From: Candidatus Kuenenbacteria bacterium CG08_land_8_20_14_0_20_37_23
GTDB taxonomy: Bacteria; Patescibacteriota; Patescibacteriia; UBA2196; GWA2-42-15
DNA: 15,283 nt
Reading direction: 5' to 3'
Assembly: GCA_002778965.1 (NCBI GenBank)
Contig: PEXX01000020.1
Coordinates: 1-15,283, forward strand
The notes beneath the pieces were generated by a model. The model had not been told where the DNA came from. It worked only from the letters and a program-made list of their open reading frames with translations, and searched no databases. The stretch's first letter is position 1. Each line of letters begins with the position of its first letter. This document shows positions 11,647-15,283 of this stretch, piece after piece. The position numbers and the translations under genes are program-made.

Positions 11647-14600
11647 TCATGATGGCGTTATTTTATCAATATCCGTGGCCATTTTGTCAATCCGATTATC
11701 GACTAGAGGTCTAATATTGCCTAATGATTTATTTTTGGGCAGATTATCATAGAAATCACCGATATTTTTTATCTCCCTGGCGTCTAATTTTTTCCCGCCG
11801 TAGTTCTCCATTATTTCAGATATATTTTTAACAAAGGCACTTTTATCGCCCGTCTGCGCCGCGCCCAGAGCGCCAGCGCGATAATTGCTTAGTTTCCATA
11901 ATTTATCACCATGGCGCATGGCTTGATCCCACTGATCAGCGCCGGTCGGAGGTTTCGGCTGTTCAATATTCACATCTTGGGGTAAATTCTGGCCCTCTGG
12001 TTTAATATCCATCCCCGGCCTGACTGGCGCTTTATGCTCGGTAGTATGCTGATCAATAAAATTCTCCAGGGCTGAACGTTCTTTAGAATTGACCGGCAGG
12101 AGATCATGAATTTTATTTAGGGCTGCTCTCTGCGGATCAGTGAGCGCCTGACCAGGTTTAATATCTTTTAGCCTGATATCCACTATTCCATTTTTATCAA
12201 CAAATTTGCCGCCCAGATCTTTGAAAGCACTTTCAGCGCCTTTTAACCGACCCTTGAAATTAGCCACCTGATCCTGGGCATTATTGACAATTTTTTCCAT
12301 GTTTTTCAGACCGGTTAGATGTTTATCAAAGTCGGCTTGTTGAGCGGGACTAAGTTCGCCGCTTTCGGCCAGGGGTGACCACTGTTTTTTAAAAGCATTA
12401 ATCGCCTTATGCATATCCCTTAGCTGCTGCTCCAACTGGCCCATACCTTTGCCAGAGATCTGGTCAGGTACCAGGCGCTGCCAGTTTTGGCCAGCGAGTA
12501 CTTCGGGCTTGCTACCAGGAATCATGCCTTTGCTATTGCCAAGCTCGTCGGCAAAATTGCCAAGCGCCCGATAACCCTTGGCTGTGGGCTCATAAGACAG
12601 AGGAGGAATATCCTGGTTGGCTGAACCCGCGAGGATGTCAGCGCTTTGCGGGCTACCAGTGCCTCCATGATAACCAGGAAGATCTTCCGCTTTCAAATGT
12701 AAACCAATACCACGATCGGCTGGCGGTATAACCGCTGCTGGTTTTTTGCCATATAATGTCTCTTCGTCTAGTCCCTTGCCGAATTTTTCGGAATATTCGC
12801 CGACATCAACTTGGCCGGCTTGACCAGTGATATTACCTCGGGCATCGGTTTCCGTGACATGGATGTCGCCTTGGGAATCTTTGTCCAAGACATAACCAGC
12901 ACCGGGCTTGGAAACTCTGGTTTCCGTGTCAAAGAATTGTTCTTGTTTGAGACCGCTTTTCATGGCATTGCGGAAAGCGATATTATTAATTTCTGACAAA
13001 TTCTTGCCTTTATTGGCCGGGTCATTCATGGCCTCCTCAAAAAATTTAGTATATGCGCCCTGGCGATAGCCTTCTTTGATGGAAATAGCCTGTGTCATTT
13101 GTTCAATCTGCTTGGGAGTAGCATTCTTTGGCAAGCCAAAATCTTCTGGACGAGCTTTAATCTGCGCCTTTAAAACATGCTCCACGCCCTGGCCTTTGCC
13201 AATAATGGCTTCATGGGGTACGTCAATATTGGGTTTACCGCCACCAATGCCGAGTTTATCCGCTACCCAGCCTAATCCTCCACCAAAAGCCCGCGAAAAA
13301 ACACCTTCAGCCGTCGCCTTGCCGATTTTATAACCAACAAAACCGGCTGTGGCCGTAGCCGCGTATTTTAATAAACGATATTTCGTCTTAGTATGCTGGG
13401 CCTCTAAAACAAGTTTATCCTTTAGGGCCTTTTCCTGCCCGTCAATATCATTTTTTAGATTATTCAATTTTTTTTCCATATTTTTATCTTCGGGATTCTT
13501 AAAATACTGTTTTTCTTTTTCCACAATAACCTTAGTGGCGCGATGAACAAAATTTTCGGCGTTGGAATGGAGTACCGGATCCTCAATGACATCCGCGCCG
13601 TTATTTTTTTTGAGATTCAAACGCGCTTGAACTTCGGCGGCTTTCAATTTGAGCATGGCTAACGGTTGTTCGTCAACTTTGACATTGCCATGGACGATTT
13701 GATTTATTTCCTGGTTGCCTTCGTCAACCATCTGTTCCACGGCTTGGTGAAATTCGTTGATCACTTTTCTGTCTTCCCAGTTTTGCATCATATTAAATGT
13801 GCCAAGAGCCGACATCGTGCCCATCACGGCGCCGGCCGCGGTCGGATTCAGATAAGCCGCTCTCATTCCCGCGCCCACCGCGCCAGCGAGAACCATATGA
13901 TGCCAGACTTTGTCCCCCAATTTGCTATCCTTGGCCATGAGTTTCTTGAGCGCTTCCGGGTCGCCGCCCAGGGCCTGCTGGATAAGAGCCGCTTTGCCCA
14001 AATCTCCCGCGCCAAGATCCACTAAAACTTCCCTTTGCAATAATATCTCCTGGGCGTAAATAGTGTATAACCGTTCGGTCTCTTCATTTTTTTGATCTTC
14101 GGTCAAATTCTCATACTCAAAATTGGTGGCAACCATTTCTTTAATATTATCATATAATTCTTCTTTGGCCGTTGTTTTCAGTTTATCTTTTCCGTCACTT
14201 CCTTTTTCAAAAAGGTTTTTTTGCTGTTTTTTGCCGAAAGTATCTTTTCTTAAATTATTGGAAAGATGTCCGGAAAGCGTCTTGATGTCAAAAAGCCTGC
14301 CCTTCTTGTCTCCTTTGGCTAAAATTTCTTCTTTTTTCTTGTTAATATTTTTTTGCTCTTTCTGGCGCAATGCTTCCGTCTCCTGATCTATGTTGCCGGC
14401 CGCTTCGGTTTTTTTCTTGCCGATTTTTTTAATGCCCAAATACAAGCCGCGTAAAACACCGGCCGCGCCGCCGGTTACAAGCGCCTTGGCGCCTAAACCA
14501 AGAGCGGCAAGGGCGGCCACATGGGGAAAAATAACAGCCGCGGCTACGGAAACGCCCACGCCAATAGCAATAGTAGCAGCCATGGATTTGTTGCCGGTCA

Positions 14601-15283
14601 GTCGAGTAACTAACTTTTTAATTAAACCGACTTTCTGCTCGGCCTGATATTCAAGCGACCTTTTAAGAAAGTCCACTAATTCGGAGGTTGTTTGTTCGGC
14701 TTGCTGTTTAACAGCCGTTTCTAATTCTTTTTGTTTTTCCTGGCTTAGATTATTCAATACTCCTTTTTCTTTAAAATATTGCAAAATTACTTCGCCCAGC
14801 TTACCCTTGAATAAGTCCGCGCCAGCGCCTTCTTTGCCTTTCAGTTTATCTCTCAGCTCATTAATAATCTGCGGATTTTCTTCAAAAATTTTCTTTATTG
14901 TTTCGGCATTAATATCCACATTTTCCAATTTGATTTCTTTTTTTCCCTCATCTTTTTCAGGAATGGCTAATTCTTTCATGGGTATGGCAGTAGGAAAGTT
15001 TTTAAAAAACGCATAAAATTTGCCCGTTTCTGGGTGTTTTTCAATTTTAGTAATTTGTTTTGGGACGTCAAATTTTAAATTACCATCTTTGTCTATCCAC
15101 TGCACCGAATCTCCAATTTTAAAATTTGGCTTCTCTGCCTCTTCCACGTCCTTTGGCCTTTTTAATGTCTCTGCCTTTTTTTCTTCACTTGCCTCCACAC
15201 TTGGCTCAATACTTGAGACTGGCCGTTCCCCTTTTTTGACTAACTCAATTCTAGCTTCTATTTCTTTCTCTATTTTTCTTGCC
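11647..15283 (-). CDS. Very large lysine-rich protein with hydrophobic clusters, 5'-partial, unknown function
   Basis: The frame is open to the right window edge. A GTG at 15198 would give 1183 aa, but 28 further codons upstream (ARKIEKEIEARIEL...) read as natural coding sequence, so the true start is probably outside. Counting from the GTG: residues about 24-82 form a small strand-rich module (KPNFKIGDSVQWIDKDGN... with YAFF and ELAIPE) resembling an SH3/KOW-type fold. Next come charged coiled coils and three Ala/Gly-rich hydrophobic clusters near 205-255, 434-470 and 610-660, long helical KEK/EQ-rich stretches, a Gly/Pro-rich low-complexity region (about 815-880), and a helical C-terminus. 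I recognise no enzyme motif. It could be a membrane-associated or surface protein. It ends at tandem TGA-TAG, and the frame stays open beyond. Confidence 0.75.
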   Translation of the reverse strand, partial: ARKIEKEIEARIELVKKGERPVSSIEPSVEASEEKKAETLKRPKDVEEAEKPNFKIGDSVQWIDKDGNLKFDVPKQITKIEKHPETGKFYAFFKNFPTAIPMKELAIPEKDEGKKEIKLENVDINAETIKKIFEENPQIINELRDKLKGKEGAGADLFKGKLGEVILQYFKEKGVLNNLSQEKQKELETAVKQQAEQTTSELVDFLKRSLEYQAEQKVGLIKKLVTRLTGNKSMAATIAIGVGVSVAAAVIFPHVAALAALGLGAKALVTGGAAGVLRGLYLGIKKIGKKKTEAAGNIDQETEALRQKEQKNINKKKEEILAKGDKKGRLFDIKTLSGHLSNNLRKDTFGKKQQKNLFEKGSDGKDKLKTTAKEELYDNIKEMVATNFEYENLTEDQKNEETERLYTIYAQEILLQREVLVDLGAGDLGKAALIQQALGGDPEALKKLMAKDSKLGDKVWHHMVLAGAVGAGMRAAYLNPTAAGAVMGTMSALGTFNMMQNWEDRKVINEFHQAVEQMVDEGNQEINQIVHGNVKVDEQPLAMLKLKAAEVQARLNLKKNNGADVIEDPVLHSNAENFVHRATKVIVEKEKQYFKNPEDKNMEKKLNNLKNDIDGQEKALKDKLVLEAQHTKTKYRLLKYAATATAGFVGYKIGKATAEGVFSRAFGGGLGWVADKLGIGGGKPNIDVPHEAIIGKGQGVEHVLKAQIKARPEDFGLPKNATPKQIEQMTQAISIKEGYRQGAYTKFFEEAMNDPANKGKNLSEINNIAFRNAMKSGLKQEQFFDTETRVSKPGAGYVLDKDSQGDIHVTETDARGNITGQAGQVDVGEYSEKFGKGLDEETLYGKKPAAVIPPADRGIGLHLKAEDLPGYHGGTGSPQSADILAGSANQDIPPLSYEPTAKGYRALGNFADELGNSKGMIPGSKPEVLAGQNWQRLVPDQISGKGMGQLEQQLRDMHKAINAFKKQWSPLAESGELSPAQQADFDKHLTGLKNMEKIVNNAQDQVANFKGRLKGAESAFKDLGGKFVDKNGIVDIRLKDIKPGQALTDPQRAALNKIHDLLPVNSKERSALENFIDQHTTEHKAPVRPGMDIKPEGQNLPQDVNIEQPKPPTGADQWDQAMRHGDKLWKLSNYRAGALGAAQTGDKSAFVKNISEIMENYGGKKLDAREIKNIGDFYDNLPKNKSLGNIRPLVDNRIDKMATDIDKITPS

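Noticed and set aside
11640..11652. TGA as a sense codon (Gracilibacteria/SR1 code) joining the large gene to its tail
   Set aside because: A TAG follows at once, and rmuC ends cleanly at TGA (6436-6438). TGA therefore looks like a normal stop.
1..15283. tRNA or rRNA genes, IS transposases and prophage genes
   Set aside because: No cloverleaf, rRNA-like or transposase/integrase sequence was recognised on either strand.

Overview
The window reads like accessory DNA of an AT-rich bacterium with a reduced genome. The best guess is a Patescibacteria (Candidate Phyla Radiation, Parcubacteria-like) lineage. This is inferred from the dense run of tiny toxin-antitoxin (TA) modules, near-consensus sigma70 promoters, few Shine-Dalgarno sequences, apparently leaderless mRNAs, and a very large lysine-rich protein of unknown family. 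No marker gene fixes the taxonomy. TGA, TAG and TAA all behave as stops.

Region 1 (1-6438, + strand) is a compact three-gene unit. It encodes a 69-aa XRE repressor, a 1605-aa SF1 helicase with an N-terminal Cys4 zinc motif and a C-terminal Vsr/DUF559-like nuclease domain, and a membrane-anchored RmuC-family protein with a second PD-(D/E)xK-type nuclease core. Gaps are 3 and 9 nt, so it looks like one operon with a self-regulating gene in front. It is the best candidate in the window for an undescribed defence or genome-maintenance system.

Region 2 (6439-6958) is non-coding and rich in inverted repeats, including a perfect 21-bp inverted repeat. It ends with the first copy of a structured element.

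Region 3 (6959-10898, all genes on the - strand) is an array of TA-type modules. In order along + coordinates these are YgiT-type zinc finger/DUF4258/HicB; MNT nucleotidyltransferase/HEPN; a decayed nucleotidyltransferase that has lost its HEPN; HicA/HicB-like; a truncated hicB; and HicA/HicB. Most modules have their own TTGACA/TATAAT-type promoter. Four related structured elements (A-D) lie downstream of modules: stem I directly abutting stem II, followed by a terminator in three copies. The layout resembles a cassette array.

Region 4 (10899-11646) contains a bidirectional terminator, a strong + strand promoter that may drive a small structured RNA of about 115 nt, and stitched C-terminal fragments of a DUF3800 protein and a nucleotidyltransferase.

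Region 5 (11647-15283, - strand) is one very large gene of unknown function. It is open at the window edge and has three hydrophobic clusters. It ends at a tandem TGA-TAG, after which the same frame stays open.
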